Below the pieces are notes generated by a model. The model searched no databases. It was not told the DNA's origin and saw nothing but the letters and a program-made list of their open reading frames with translations. A stretch of 64,000 bases of DNA from the NCBI RefSeq assembly GCF_014925405.1, contig NZ_AQHJ01000029.1, positions 186,001-250,000 of the forward strand, given 5' to 3'. Below are positions 54,992 to 64,000 of the stretch, piece after piece (the stretch's first letter is position 1; every line of letters begins with the position of its first letter). This DNA is from Pseudoalteromonas ulvae UL12. Lineage in GTDB: Bacteria; Pseudomonadota; Gammaproteobacteria; Enterobacterales; Alteromonadaceae. A program made the position numbers and the translations under genes.

Positions 54992-57073
54992 TCAAGCTTG
55001 AGCATACTGTTCTCTTTGTGCAAGCCAGCGATTTATGAGCTTGTCGCATAATTCTGGGTGGCTGTTTAATAAGGATTTGGCCATTGGGCGAACGTGTTTA
55101 ACCATTTCTTGATCGCGCACTAAATCGGCAATTTTGAACTCAGCTAATCCGGTTTGTTTACTGCCTAATACTTCACCTGGGCCTCGGATTTCGAGATCCC
55201 GTTGCGCAATCACAAACCCATCATTGCTGTCGCGAAGCACACCTAACCGTTTTTGCGCAGTAGCTGATAATGGCGCGTGATACAGTAATACGCAGTGGGA
55301 GGCAATGGCGCCGCGCCCAACGCGACCACGCAACTGGTGTAATTGGGCTAATCCAAGGCGTTCGGGGTTTTCAATGATGATTAAACTGGCATTGGGCACA
55401 TCTACCCCGACTTCTATAACGGTTGTGGCGACTAAAACGTGGATTTTTCCTTGCTTGAATTCGTCCATGATCTGCTGTTTTTCAGCGGGTTTCATTCGCC
55501 CATGGACTAAACCGATCGTTAACTCAGGCAATAAAACACTCAGTTCTTTCGCATTTTCTTCAGCAGCTTGGCATTGCAAGACTTCAGATTCATCAATTAA
55601 TGTGCAGACCCAGTAAACCTGACGCTGCTGGTTAGTACAGGCATCGCGAACGCGTTCAATGATTTGGTCGCGACGAGTATCGGGAAGAGCAACTGTGGTG
55701 ATCGGGGTTCGCCCCGGTGGAAGTTCATCAATAATTGACGTTTCTAAATCAGCGTAGGCAGTCATGGCTAAGGTGCGTGGAATTGGGGTGGCTGTCATCA
55801 CGAGTTGATGAGGGTAGCAGTCCCCAAAACGGCCTTTCTCACGTAATTCGAGTCGTTGATGAACGCCAAAGCGGTGTTGTTCATCAATGATGATTAAAGC
55901 AAGATTAAAAAATTGCACTTGCTGTTGAAATAGCGCGTGAGTGCCAATGATCATTTGTGCTTGGCCACTGGCCATATTCGCTAAGGTTGTTTCGCGCTCT
56001 TTGCCTTTGGTTTTACCAGCAAGCCATGCGACTTCAATCCCAAGTGGCAACAACCATTGCTTAAAACTGGTGAAGTGCTGTTCAGCCAAAATTTCAGTGG
56101 GGGCCATAAGTGCGACTTGATATCCCTGACCGATTGCAGTTAAGGCACTGAGGGCTGCGACTAAGGTTTTTCCTGAGCCCACATCGCCTTGGACCAAGCG
56201 CATCATAGGGTGATGTAAACTTAAATCTTGCTTGATCTCTTTGACAACCCGTTGTTGTGCGCCAGTGGGAGAAAAAGGTAATTGAGCTAAAAATTGCGCT
56301 TCAAGTGTCTGGTTGATGTCGAGCGCCACCGCTTGATGATTTTGTGCTTTTTGGCGAAGTTTAAGCAAACTGAGGTTTTGTGCTAATAACTCTTCCAGTA
56401 CAAGTCGTTGCTGTGCTGGATGAAGCCCTAGCGCAAGTTGCTCAGTACATGTATCTGGACTGGGTCTGTGTAAGGTCAAAATCGCTTGTTTGAGTGTCAG
56501 CCCTGCCGGTTGATAACGGGTAGGGAGCAGCTCTTCGATGTCATACTTTTCAAGTAACGTAACGGCTTGATCACTTAAGGCGCGCAGTGACAGTTGCTTT
56601 AACCCTTCGGTAGTCGGATAAACAGGAGTCAGCGTGTCACTTGTGGTGTTGTGTTGGTAATCATCGATAATCGCGTATTCAGGATGCGCCATTTCAAAGC
56701 CATATTGGCCGCGGCGCACTTCGCCAAAACAACGGATAATTTTACCCGCAACTAAGTTATTTTTTTGCGCAGCAGTGAAACTAAAAAATCGCAGGGTGAG
56801 CCGACCTGTTCCATCGTTGATTTGGCAAATCATCATACGGCGCTTACCAAAGGTGACTTGGCAGTTTTCGATTTCACCCATCACACTCAAATGACTGTGC
56901 GCTTGTAATTCATGGATCGGGTAGATGCGCGTGCGGTCTTCGTACCTCAATGGTAAATGAAACAGTAAATCTTGTACCGTATGAATGGCTAACTTTGCCA
57001 AACGCTGAGCCATTTTTGGCCCAACGCCTTTTAGCTCAGTAACGGGGTATTGGCTTAACAGTGGCTGTGACAA
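54992..57073 (-). CDS. recG: ATP-dependent DNA helicase RecG
   Basis: A 693-residue branch-migrating helicase for stalled forks, identical in length to E. coli RecG. Wedge/OB domain at the N-terminus (LKGVGPKMAQRLAKL), Walker A GDVGSGKT near 300, DEQH (IIIDEQHRFGVHQR) and helicase motif VI (QLHQLRGRVGRG). The start appears to be TTG at 57073, since no ATG lies nearby upstream in frame. The next gene upstream, trmH, is 61 bases away. Confidence 0.96.
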   Translation of the reverse strand: MSQPLLSQYPVTELKGVGPKMAQRLAKLAIHTVQDLLFHLPLRYEDRTRIYPIHELQAHSHLSVMGEIENCQVTFGKRRMMICQINDGTGRLTLRFFSFTAAQKNNLVAGKIIRCFGEVRRGQYGFEMAHPEYAIIDDYQHNTTSDTLTPVYPTTEGLKQLSLRALSDQAVTLLEKYDIEELLPTRYQPAGLTLKQAILTLHRPSPDTCTEQLALGLHPAQQRLVLEELLAQNLSLLKLRQKAQNHQAVALDINQTLEAQFLAQLPFSPTGAQQRVVKEIKQDLSLHHPMMRLVQGDVGSGKTLVAALSALTAIGQGYQVALMAPTEILAEQHFTSFKQWLLPLGIEVAWLAGKTKGKERETTLANMASGQAQMIIGTHALFQQQVQFFNLALIIIDEQHRFGVHQRLELREKGRFGDCYPHQLVMTATPIPRTLAMTAYADLETSIIDELPPGRTPITTVALPDTRRDQIIERVRDACTNQQRQVYWVCTLIDESEVLQCQAAEENAKELSVLLPELTIGLVHGRMKPAEKQQIMDEFKQGKIHVLVATTVIEVGVDVPNASLIIIENPERLGLAQLHQLRGRVGRGAIASHCVLLYHAPLSATAQKRLGVLRDSNDGFVIAQRDLEIRGPGEVLGSKQTGLAEFKIADLVRDQEMVKHVRPMAKSLLNSHPELCDKLINRWLAQREQYAQA

Positions 57074-57134
57074 AGGGCACTCAACTCTTTCATTCGATGA
57101 ATATTTTTCAGTTTACTTGCATGCACATTAGGCA

Positions 57135-57821
57135 TCAAGCATGTTTTAGCGTTTGCCAAAATGCATCATCTGCTACGATCTCACCGTGCTCATCTAATGC
57201 AGGGTAGGGTAAGGATTTTTCGATACACTTTTGGGCGATAATTGGATGGCAGCCTTCAAACAGCATTTTATGTTTGATGGATGGATCTAGCATGTTGCGA
57301 TCGTACAGGCCTGCTTTTTCACGCTGGTTTTGTGCTTCAAATAATATCAAAGCGGCGGCCACCGAAACGTTTAAAGATTGCGCCATACCTTGCATTGGAA
57401 TAATGATGTTTTTATCGGCATGCGCTAATGCTCGCTCGGAGATCCCGGTTTTTTCTTGGCCGACAATAATAGCTGTAGGCTGGGTGTAATCGATATCACG
57501 AAAATCCACCGCTTCAGGGCAAAGATTGGTCGCCAGAATTTGAATCCCAGGGTTTTGCGCTCGAATGGCTTCGATAGCGTGATCGATATTTAAATGCAGC
57601 TGTGTATCAATCCAATTTTTGCTGCCACCAGAGGTGTTATTGGTCAACCACTTTTGGTTTTCTGGCCAGACGGCGTGGACATGATGGCAACCAACAGCAT
57701 CAGCTGTGCGAACAATAGCGGATAAGTTGTGATGTTTATGCACATCTTCTAAACAAACCGTTAAGTCGGTTTGGCGGCGATCTAATACGCTTTTAATGCG
57801 ATGATAGCGTTTATTTTCCAT
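57135..57821 (-). CDS. trmH: tRNA Gm18 2'-O-methyltransferase TrmH
   Basis: A 228-residue SPOUT methyltransferase that makes Gm18 in tRNA. The three SPOUT motifs are present: NLSAIVRTADAVGCHHVHAV (motif 1 Asn/Arg), AIIVGQEKTGIS (motif 2) and IPMQGMAQSLNVSVAAALIL (motif 3). Length equals E. coli TrmH (229). Upstream of recG on the same strand, as in E. coli. Confidence 0.94.
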   Translation of the reverse strand: MENKRYHRIKSVLDRRQTDLTVCLEDVHKHHNLSAIVRTADAVGCHHVHAVWPENQKWLTNNTSGGSKNWIDTQLHLNIDHAIEAIRAQNPGIQILATNLCPEAVDFRDIDYTQPTAIIVGQEKTGISERALAHADKNIIIPMQGMAQSLNVSVAAALILFEAQNQREKAGLYDRNMLDPSIKHKMLFEGCHPIIAQKCIEKSLPYPALDEHGEIVADDAFWQTLKHA

Positions 57822-57891
57822 CGAATTCTCTGTGTTCTGACTATTTTGACGATTATAACAAGTAAATTCACCGCTGCGGGCTGTTTTATCC

Positions 57892-58350
57892 CTAAGGTAT
57901 CACTGAGCGTGAAATTGGATTTTGCAATGAAATTAATGTTTCGGTTGATTGTATGGCATCAATAGCTTGAATTTTACTGATCAGTACAGTTTGGAGATGA
58001 TCAATCGAGCGAGTCATGACTTTAATAAAAATACTGTAGTTGCCTGTGGTGTAGTAGGCCTCGACGACTTCTTCGAGGGCTTCGAGCTTAGTGATGGTAT
58101 CTGGGTAATCTTTAGCATTTTTTAAATTGATGCCAATAAAGCAGCACACATCATAACCTAATTGTTTTGCATTAATTGCTACGCGTGTGCCTTCAATAAT
58201 GCCTGCTTGTTTCATTTTTTCGACTCTAACGTGAATGGTGCCTGCACTGACAGCAAGTTTTTTGGCCAATTCAGCATATGGGATCCGTGCATTGTCCATT
58301 AAAGCATGCAGGATGGTGCGGTCGAGATTATCGATCTGATAATTTTGCAT
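57892..58350 (-). CDS. asnC: Asparagine-responsive regulator AsnC
   Basis: A 152-residue Lrp/AsnC-family protein with an N-terminal winged HTH (PYAELAKKLAVSAGTIHVRVEKM) and a C-terminal RAM ligand domain (VCCFIGINLKNAKDYPD). It is divergent from asnA, which its E. coli counterpart activates in the absence of asparagine. Confidence 0.92.
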   Translation of the reverse strand: MQNYQIDNLDRTILHALMDNARIPYAELAKKLAVSAGTIHVRVEKMKQAGIIEGTRVAINAKQLGYDVCCFIGINLKNAKDYPDTITKLEALEEVVEAYYTTGNYSIFIKVMTRSIDHLQTVLISKIQAIDAIQSTETLISLQNPISRSVIP

Positions 58351-58544
58351 CGAATATAAAGCCTTTTATTAATGAATTATGAAATATCACCTTATTTTAT
58401 TGCTGGTTTCTATGGAGTAAAGCTCTTTTTGTTGCGGGATGTTGATATATGTTGCGTTTTGTTTGAGGATAATAGGTAACGAAGGCGGTTTAGATGATGA
58501 ATCGCTATTTATTTCGACAGATTTTGGGAATGAGGATTATCAAA

Positions 58545-59540
58545 ATGTCAGCAACGTATATCCAAACACAGCAACAGATCAGCAAAGTAAAATCATTGTT
58601 CGCAGAGCAACTAGAAAGCCAGTTGGGGCTGATTGAAGTGCAAGCGCCAATTTTAGCCAGAGTCGGTGATGGCATCCAAGACAACCTCAGTGGGCACGAA
58701 AAAGCGGTGTCTGTTCAGGTTAAAACATTACCTGCTGAGCAGTACGAAGTGGTGCACTCACTGGCGAAATGGAAACGTAAAACATTAGCGGATCACGGCT
58801 TTTCTATCGGTCAGGGTTTATATACCAATATGAAGGCACTTCGTCCTGACGAAGACAAACTCACCCCTATCCACTCTGTTTATGTTGACCAATGGGATTG
58901 GGAAAAAGTCATTTGCGCTTCGACAGAGCGCAGCCTTGATTACTTAAAGCAAACTGTTACAACCTTATACCAAGCAATTAAAAAAACAGAATCCCAACTG
59001 CAAGACTTGTATGGGATCAAAGGGTTTCTACCCGCTGAGATTACTTTTTTGCATGCAGAACAATTAGCACGAGAGTATCCAAAGCTCACAGGCAAAGAGC
59101 GTGAGCGTGCTGTTGCAAAAGAGTTTGGCGCTGTATTTTTAATTGGTATTGGAGGCAAATTAAGTGATGGTGCAATTCATGATGTGCGTGCACCGGATTA
59201 TGATGATTGGTCAACGCCAACCTGTGATGAGTTTGCGGGTCTAAACGGCGATATTTTAGTGTGGAACCCCGTTTTAGAGGATGTATTTGAGATTTCATCA
59301 ATGGGTATTCGTGTCTGTCCGGATGCATTGCAGCGTCAGCTTGCATTGACTGGAGATGTTGCAAGACTCTCACTCGATTGGCACAAGCAATTATTGGCCA
59401 GAGAGTTACCACAAACAATTGGCGGCGGAATTGGTCAATCGCGTTTGGTGATGTTGTTGTTACAAAAGCATCATATCGGGCAAGTTCAAGTCGGTGTTTG
59501 GTCGCCAGAAATTACATCATCCGTTGCTGACATTTTGTGA
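58545..59540 (+). CDS. asnA: Aspartate-ammonia ligase AsnA
   Basis: A 331-residue enzyme making asparagine from aspartate, ammonia and ATP, one residue from the E. coli length. The start [17 protein letters not shown] matches the family, and GAGG lies nine bases upstream. Earlier in-frame ATGs at 58494 and 58530 give extra residues without family similarity. Core blocks include [20 protein letters not shown] and [16 protein letters not shown]. Divergent from asnC. Confidence 0.96.
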   Translation: MSATYIQTQQQISKVKSLFAEQLESQLGLIEVQAPILARVGDGIQDNLSGHEKAVSVQVKTLPAEQYEVVHSLAKWKRKTLADHGFSIGQGLYTNMKALRPDEDKLTPIHSVYVDQWDWEKVICASTERSLDYLKQTVTTLYQAIKKTESQLQDLYGIKGFLPAEITFLHAEQLAREYPKLTGKERERAVAKEFGAVFLIGIGGKLSDGAIHDVRAPDYDDWSTPTCDEFAGLNGDILVWNPVLEDVFEISSMGIRVCPDALQRQLALTGDVARLSLDWHKQLLARELPQTIGGGIGQSRLVMLLLQKHHIGQVQVGVWSPEITSSVADIL

Positions 59541-59559
59541 TAAACAGAGCGCGGGTGGT

Positions 59560-61185
59560 CTAAACTTGGTTGCTGGAGCTAATTTCAATATGGATATTGT
59601 TGTCTTGTAAGGTGACGCGACAAGCGGGATAGGTGCGAGAGGTTTTCAGCGTTTTGTTGAACAATTTAAATTCGACACCTGGATGTAAGGTTTGACTGAT
59701 TTTGATATCGCTGTGCTCAAGTAAAAAGTGCAGCGCATCATCAAACTTAGCAAGTAAGCCTTCTATTTTTTCTGATTGCATCATCCAGTGTTTACTAGCG
59801 GTATCAACCTTTGCTTGTAGGGTCTTTTTTTGTTTAGAATTTCCGAGTCTATCTACTGCTACTTGTTTGGCGGTTAATTCAAACAAATGAGTATCTGCTG
59901 CGGAAAGTTGCTCCAGTAGCGTTTCGTGTTTTGCTATTAATTGATGTGCAGCTTGCATCATTGTTATTTCTACTTTTGCTCCAGATTCTGAGCCTATTTC
60001 TGCAGCGATAACATGTTTGGCATCTAATATTTTACCGCCAATAAACTTGCCAATGCCTTTGCCTTTTTTACCTTCTGCGATTTTTATTGAGTTTTTTGCT
60101 GTTAATTCACAATGACTCACTAGGCGTTCAACACTGATGTTGTTAGCGCTAAGGCAGGCATACTGGGCATGACCAAGGGTGAGATCACCGCCGCACGTCA
60201 CTTTGGTCGTGAGTTGGTGAGCATCGTGATCAAGGTGGCCAATAATTCCACCTTTGACTGAAATGTTCCCTAAGGCTGTTATTTCAGCGCCATCAACGGT
60301 ACCCAAAATATTGATATCCCCTTTGGCTGTTACTTTCATGCTCGGATCAACACCTTTGGTGATCAATATACTGCCATCAAAATCAATGTGACCAGTTTTC
60401 ACGCAGACTTCATCGACGGTGAAAATATCATCGACGCGCATACCGTTAGCGGTATCGATAGGCACGCCATCACAAGCAGCAATTAAAGCATGAGGGTTAT
60501 CATCGGGTATCAATGTACCCTCGCCAGCACTGAGAGTGATTGCTTGGCCAGGTGAGGGAGGTAAAGAATCTCCAATAACATTAAATCCTTCTGTCCCTTG
60601 GGTTTCCGGAGTTACTTTTATTAGCACGGTGCCTTTTGTTACGCTGGCTAACTTACCAAAATCACGGTGATCAACTCGTCCATCTTCAAGCTCTTTGGGT
60701 TGGCGTAAGCGCTCGGATAATGTGGTGACTTGCTTTTCAAGTTGAGCATCCGTACCATTTGTTGCAGGACGGCCCTGCGCAATGGTGGCGTGCACCGTAT
60801 CACCAGGTGATAACTCGAATTGTTTTGCTAGCAATGATTCGAGCAGAGCCTGCTTATATCCTCGACTGACTCCCGATTTAACTAGTAGTGCTTTGCCGGC
60901 ATCAAGAGACATCATTTTTCCACCTTGCGCCGTTTTCAAATAACCCGTTGCAGTCATTTTATCATCGGCGATTTTAATTTCTAATGTGGCATCAGTTTTG
61001 GTGGCAACAAGTAGTGTATTTGGCTTGGGATCTTGTTTGAAAAATGCGTTGATTGCATCGGTATGAATTGCAAAGTCAGCATATTGAGAAGCCGCCAGCG
61101 CATCTATCACAAATGATACACTTGCAGGTGTACCGTGATTGGCTAAATCTAGAAAAACGTGTCCTTTGCTATCAATTGTAAACAT
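59560..61185 (-). CDS. FapA/DUF342-family protein
   Basis: A 541-residue protein of the FapA family. The beta-helix core is recognisable (DGSILITKGVDPSMKVTAKG, GNISVKGGIIGHLDH, KTSRTYPACRVTL near the end), with a central coiled-coil region at about 415-470 (HQLIAKHETLLEQLSAADTH). Members in Vibrio affect cell envelope or polar functions; the precise role is unsettled. Convergent with asnA and followed (upstream on this strand) by ridA with a hairpin in between. Confidence 0.82.
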   Translation of the reverse strand: MFTIDSKGHVFLDLANHGTPASVSFVIDALAASQYADFAIHTDAINAFFKQDPKPNTLLVATKTDATLEIKIADDKMTATGYLKTAQGGKMMSLDAGKALLVKSGVSRGYKQALLESLLAKQFELSPGDTVHATIAQGRPATNGTDAQLEKQVTTLSERLRQPKELEDGRVDHRDFGKLASVTKGTVLIKVTPETQGTEGFNVIGDSLPPSPGQAITLSAGEGTLIPDDNPHALIAACDGVPIDTANGMRVDDIFTVDEVCVKTGHIDFDGSILITKGVDPSMKVTAKGDINILGTVDGAEITALGNISVKGGIIGHLDHDAHQLTTKVTCGGDLTLGHAQYACLSANNISVERLVSHCELTAKNSIKIAEGKKGKGIGKFIGGKILDAKHVIAAEIGSESGAKVEITMMQAAHQLIAKHETLLEQLSAADTHLFELTAKQVAVDRLGNSKQKKTLQAKVDTASKHWMMQSEKIEGLLAKFDDALHFLLEHSDIKISQTLHPGVEFKLFNKTLKTSRTYPACRVTLQDNNIHIEISSSNQV

Positions 61186-61249
61186 CGCACTGCTTTTTTA
61201 AATGTGTATGTTATGAATGTATGATATTTAAACTTTTTTGCCTAGATGA

Positions 61250-61284
61250 ATATAAAAAAAAGCGCAAAATTTGCGCTTTTTTAT
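61250..61284 (-). terminator. Terminator after ridA
   Basis: AAGCGCAAA and TTTGCGCTT with A7 and T6 flanks between the ridA stop and the FapA-like start. Works on both strands; here it ends the spoT-ridA transcript. Confidence 0.85.
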
Positions 61285-61299
61285 CAAATCAACAACTCA

Positions 61300-61692
61300 T
61301 TAATTTGTTGATGGTAACTCCATGATGCCATCAATTTCGACTTGAACACCTTTAGGAAGAGCACGAACACCAATAGCGGCACGAGCTGGATAGGGCGTTT
61401 TAAAGTATTGGCTCATTACTTCGTTAACTGTGGCAAAATTAGAAAGATCAGTTAAGAAAATATTCACTTTTACCATGTCTTGAATCTCACCGCCTGCAGC
61501 TTGGCAAACAGCAACTAAATTTTTAAATACTTGATGTGTTTGTTCGGTGAAGTCCTCTGAAATCACTTCCATTGTTTCAGGAACTAGCGGGATCTGGCCT
61601 GAAAGATACACCGCAGTTCCGACTTTTACAGCTTGGCTATATGTGCCGATTGCTGCAGGTGCTTGATCGGTATTAATGATAGCTTTTGTCAT
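61300..61692 (-). CDS. ridA: Enamine/imine deaminase RidA
   Basis: A 130-residue trimeric enzyme that hydrolyses reactive 2-aminoacrylate and related imines. The conserved Arg lies in [20 protein letters not shown], and [13 protein letters not shown] is the other signature. It lies 25 bases below spoT and is cotranscribed, an arrangement common in gammaproteobacteria. Confidence 0.94.
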   Translation of the reverse strand: MTKAIINTDQAPAAIGTYSQAVKVGTAVYLSGQIPLVPETMEVISEDFTEQTHQVFKNLVAVCQAAGGEIQDMVKVNIFLTDLSNFATVNEVMSQYFKTPYPARAAIGVRALPKGVQVEIDGIMELPSTN

Positions 61693-61717
61693 TGTTTTAC
61701 ATCCTTAAATTCGATAA

Positions 61718-63823
61718 TTATCGTTTACGATAAACTTTTTGTACGTCAGGCATCACTCTAATTTTTCGCATTATATTGGCGACATGAATGCGATCTTTAA
61801 CGGTGACTGACAAATTGATAACGTATAGGTTACTTTCTTTTTCATCGGTGGCTATCTCGACAATATTAGCCGCAGTTGAGGCTACAACGCTTGTCAGTTT
61901 GGCCAAAGCACCTTGGTGGTTAATAATTTCAACTCGTAAGGCGGCGATGTATTCTTTTTCGGGCGCATCTTCCCAACGTACTACGAAGAATTTTGCTTTA
62001 TCGTTTTCCCAGCCTCGAATATTTTTACATTCGTGTCGGTGAACAGTTAGTCCTTTGCCATGACTGACATGGGCAACAATATCATCGCCAGGAACGGGGC
62101 GACAGCATTTCGAGTAGTTGACCAGCATGCCTTCAGTACCAATAATGGCGGCTTTGGTTTTTTTGGTAAACTCGTCCAAATCGGCATTATCTGAATGCAA
62201 TAAACGCTTAGCGATTAAAATGCTCATGAGATTACCCGTCCCAATGGCCACCAATAATTCCATCATGGTTTTGAGTTGGTTTTCTTCTAATACACGTTGA
62301 ACATTTTCATCAGGTAAGTCTTCTAGGGTGTGTTCTCCAAGAGCTGATTCGAGCAATCGGCGGCCAAGACTAATCGCTTCTTCTTCTCTCTGGGTTTTCA
62401 AGTAGTTACGGATCCCCAAGCGTGCTTTACCGGTAACAATAAAGTTGAGCCAAGTCGCATTAGGATGCGCGCCTGGGCTGGTGATAACTTCGATTGTTTG
62501 CCCTGTATCGAGCGGGCGATTAAGCGGATGAGGCTTACGATTGACCCGAGCACCCACACAGGTATTCCCCACATCAGTATGAACGGCATAAGCGAAATCA
62601 ACCGCAGTGGCGCCCATAGGAAGCTCAATAATTCGCCCATCTGGGGTGAAAACGTAAATTTCTTCAGGAAAGAGCTCAGTTTTGACATTTTCAACAAATT
62701 CAAACGAAGAACCCGCGCTTTGTTGCAGCTCGAGTAAACTTTGCATCCATTGCCGTGCACGCTGTTGTGCTGTGTTGCCTGAGTTATCACCTGATTTTTT
62801 GTACATCCAATGAGCGGCCACTCCTTTATCTGCCATATGATCCATTTCGTGGGTACGAATTTGGATTTCGACCGGAATACCATGAGGACCCACTAACGAA
62901 GTATGCAGCGATTGGTAGCCATTGGTTTTAGGAACAGCTATATAATCTTTAAAGCGAGTTTCGATTGGCTTATAAAGGTTATGTGCTACGCCAAGAGAGC
63001 GATAACAGGTATCCATTGAGTTAACCCCAATGCGAAACGCGTAAATATCCATCACTTCATTGAACATCAGCTCTTTGTTGAGCATTTTTTTATAAATACT
63101 GTAGAGGTGTTTTTCTCGTCCGCTGACTTCAGCTTCAATCCCTGATTCTGCTAGGCGTGCAATGATCTCGCCTCGGATATTATTGATAATTTCTTTACGG
63201 TTTCCGCGCGCTTTAGCGACTTCATTTTTTAATGCGCGGTGACGCATTGGGTAAAGTGCTTGAAAGCCTAAATCTTCCAATTCATTTTTGATGTCATGAA
63301 TACCTAAGCGGTTGGCGATAGGTGCAAAAATCTCCAATGTTTCACGGGCAATGCGGCGACGTTTTTCTGGGCGCAGTGCGCCTAAGGTGCGCATATTATG
63401 AGTACGATCAGCCAGTTTAATTAAAATTACGCGAATATCTTGCGTCATGGCCATGATCATTTTTCGGTAGTTTTCGGCTTGAAATTGTTTTTTGTCTTTG
63501 AAACTCAATTTGTCGAGTTTACTGACGCCTTCGACGAGTTCAGCAACTGTTTCACCAAAAATTTCTGCTAAATCCTCTTGGCTAAAATCAGTATCTTCAA
63601 TGACGTCGTGCATCAAAGCGGCCATTAAAGTTTCATGGTCGAGCTTCATGCTGGCTAGAATTTGCGTTACTTCGACAGGGTGAGTGATGTAAGGCTCACC
63701 ACTTGAACGCGTTTGACCTTCGTGGGCTTCGCGAGCGACCACATAGGCTTTTTGCACCAGTTCAACATGCTCTGGTGATAAATATTCTGAGATTTTCTTT
63801 TTTAGACCTTCAAAAAGATACAT
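61718..63823 (-). CDS. spoT: Bifunctional (p)ppGpp synthetase/hydrolase SpoT
   Basis: A 701-residue enzyme matching SpoT length. The HD hydrolase domain is intact (HPVEVTQI, then LMHDVIEDT), so it can degrade (p)ppGpp. The synthetase domain carries RFKD (RxKD type, as in bifunctional enzymes) and GYQSLHTSLVGP. TGS (EIYVFTPDGRIIELPMGATA) and ACT domains follow. It begins 128 bases downstream of rpoZ, with ridA next, as in the gmk-rpoZ-spoT locus. Confidence 0.97.
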   Translation of the reverse strand: MYLFEGLKKKISEYLSPEHVELVQKAYVVAREAHEGQTRSSGEPYITHPVEVTQILASMKLDHETLMAALMHDVIEDTDFSQEDLAEIFGETVAELVEGVSKLDKLSFKDKKQFQAENYRKMIMAMTQDIRVILIKLADRTHNMRTLGALRPEKRRRIARETLEIFAPIANRLGIHDIKNELEDLGFQALYPMRHRALKNEVAKARGNRKEIINNIRGEIIARLAESGIEAEVSGREKHLYSIYKKMLNKELMFNEVMDIYAFRIGVNSMDTCYRSLGVAHNLYKPIETRFKDYIAVPKTNGYQSLHTSLVGPHGIPVEIQIRTHEMDHMADKGVAAHWMYKKSGDNSGNTAQQRARQWMQSLLELQQSAGSSFEFVENVKTELFPEEIYVFTPDGRIIELPMGATAVDFAYAVHTDVGNTCVGARVNRKPHPLNRPLDTGQTIEVITSPGAHPNATWLNFIVTGKARLGIRNYLKTQREEEAISLGRRLLESALGEHTLEDLPDENVQRVLEENQLKTMMELLVAIGTGNLMSILIAKRLLHSDNADLDEFTKKTKAAIIGTEGMLVNYSKCCRPVPGDDIVAHVSHGKGLTVHRHECKNIRGWENDKAKFFVVRWEDAPEKEYIAALRVEIINHQGALAKLTSVVASTAANIVEIATDEKESNLYVINLSVTVKDRIHVANIMRKIRVMPDVQKVYRKR

Positions 63824-63951
63824 TCACGCTCCAATGCTCTAGAGAGGTGGGGAGATACTTGTTTTAGGTAACAATATACGATGAAACAGGAGGAATGCCA
63901 ACGACCTTTAGTGGTTAAAGGGCGTTAGCATTTATCTATGGAAGTAATAGA

Positions 63952-64000
63952 TTATTGGTTGCCACCAACGATAGCTGCAACCGCTGCTAATTCTGCAGCT
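63952..64000 (-). CDS. rpoZ: RNA polymerase omega subunit, 3' end only
   Basis: The last 15 codons of a minus-strand gene, AAELAAVAAIVGGNQ-stop, cut by the window edge. Position directly before spoT and resemblance to the C-terminus of RpoZ (AAELQAVTAI in E. coli) support the call. Too short for more certainty. Confidence 0.7.
   Translation of the reverse strand, partial: AAELAAVAAIVGGNQ

Noticed and set aside
62398..62883. 161-residue minus-strand frame inside spoT
   Set aside because: Lies wholly within spoT in another frame and matches no family; spoT is unmistakable.
1..64000. tRNA or rRNA genes
   Set aside because: No cloverleaf with TTC-type T-loop and CCA-compatible end, and no rRNA-like stretch, was noticed in the intergenic regions. 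A dedicated scan was not possible.

Overview
The window is one contiguous stretch of a gammaproteobacterial chromosome, most likely Pseudoalteromonas or a close Alteromonadales relative. The evidence is protein character (RsmJ, FtnA, ArgO/ArgP, SelO, MaoP/HdfR, SpoT/TrmH/RecG, a ParD-like gene next to methionine aminopeptidase), moderate-to-low GC, and many short intergenic palindromic repeats. The genus is inferred from family resemblance, not from a search. I see no rRNA, tRNA, CRISPR array or intact transposase.

Layout. 1-6.4 kb: housekeeping and stress genes (rsmJ, a chemoreceptor, peroxiredoxin, ferritin, a YhiN-type flavoprotein, two small conserved proteins). 6.4-9.7 kb: an accessory patch. 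Two AT-rich genes (PIN-like nuclease and a membrane protein) are bracketed by a dispersed repeat, followed by 1.7 kb of non-coding repeats: three 222-bp copies of a strongly self-complementary element, REP-like palindromes and a 166-bp tandem duplication. 9.7-15 kb: Nudix hydrolase, CHASE-GGDEF cyclase, an orphan periplasmic binding protein and two poorly known proteins. 15-20 kb: a two-gene RND efflux system with a divergent TetR regulator and two near-perfect palindromic operators. 20-23.4 kb: argO/argP, a sensor-only membrane protein and a DUF1294 protein. 23.6-27.6 kb: a polyamine-type ABC operon (SBP, ATPase, two permeases). 27.8-28.1 kb: a 267-bp MITE-like element with perfect 22-bp terminal inverted repeats. 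28.4-39 kb: a TonB-dependent receptor, exported hydrolases, an XRE regulator, a DUF2145 pair and a large modular surface protein with an Asp/Gly repeat linker. 39.1-40.7 kb: a tightly coupled ParD-like/MetAP/RNase H-like cassette. 40.7-49.8 kb: AraC/MFS pair, Omp85-like protein, DUF3630/SelO, cytochrome c, RecQ, RarD. 49.8-54.7 kb: double-receiver GGDEF regulator, RimK-like ligase coupled to MaoP, divergent HdfR, and a porin. 55-64 kb: recG, trmH, asnC/asnA, fapA-like, ridA, spoT and the 3' end of rpoZ.

How genes fit together. The rpoZ-spoT-trmH-recG order known from E. coli is kept in direction, but ridA, fapA-like and the asnA/asnC pair are interposed. The maoP/hdfR divergent pair of E. coli is also kept, but maoP is translationally coupled to a RimK-like ATP-grasp ligase. 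Three diguanylate-cyclase or chemoreceptor signalling genes and a stand-alone sensor domain suggest a motile marine bacterium with rich c-di-GMP signalling. The candidates for undescribed biology are the 222-bp structured repeat, the 267-bp MITE family with dispersed ends, the ParD-like/MetAP/RNase H-like cassette and the PIN-like/membrane gene pair.
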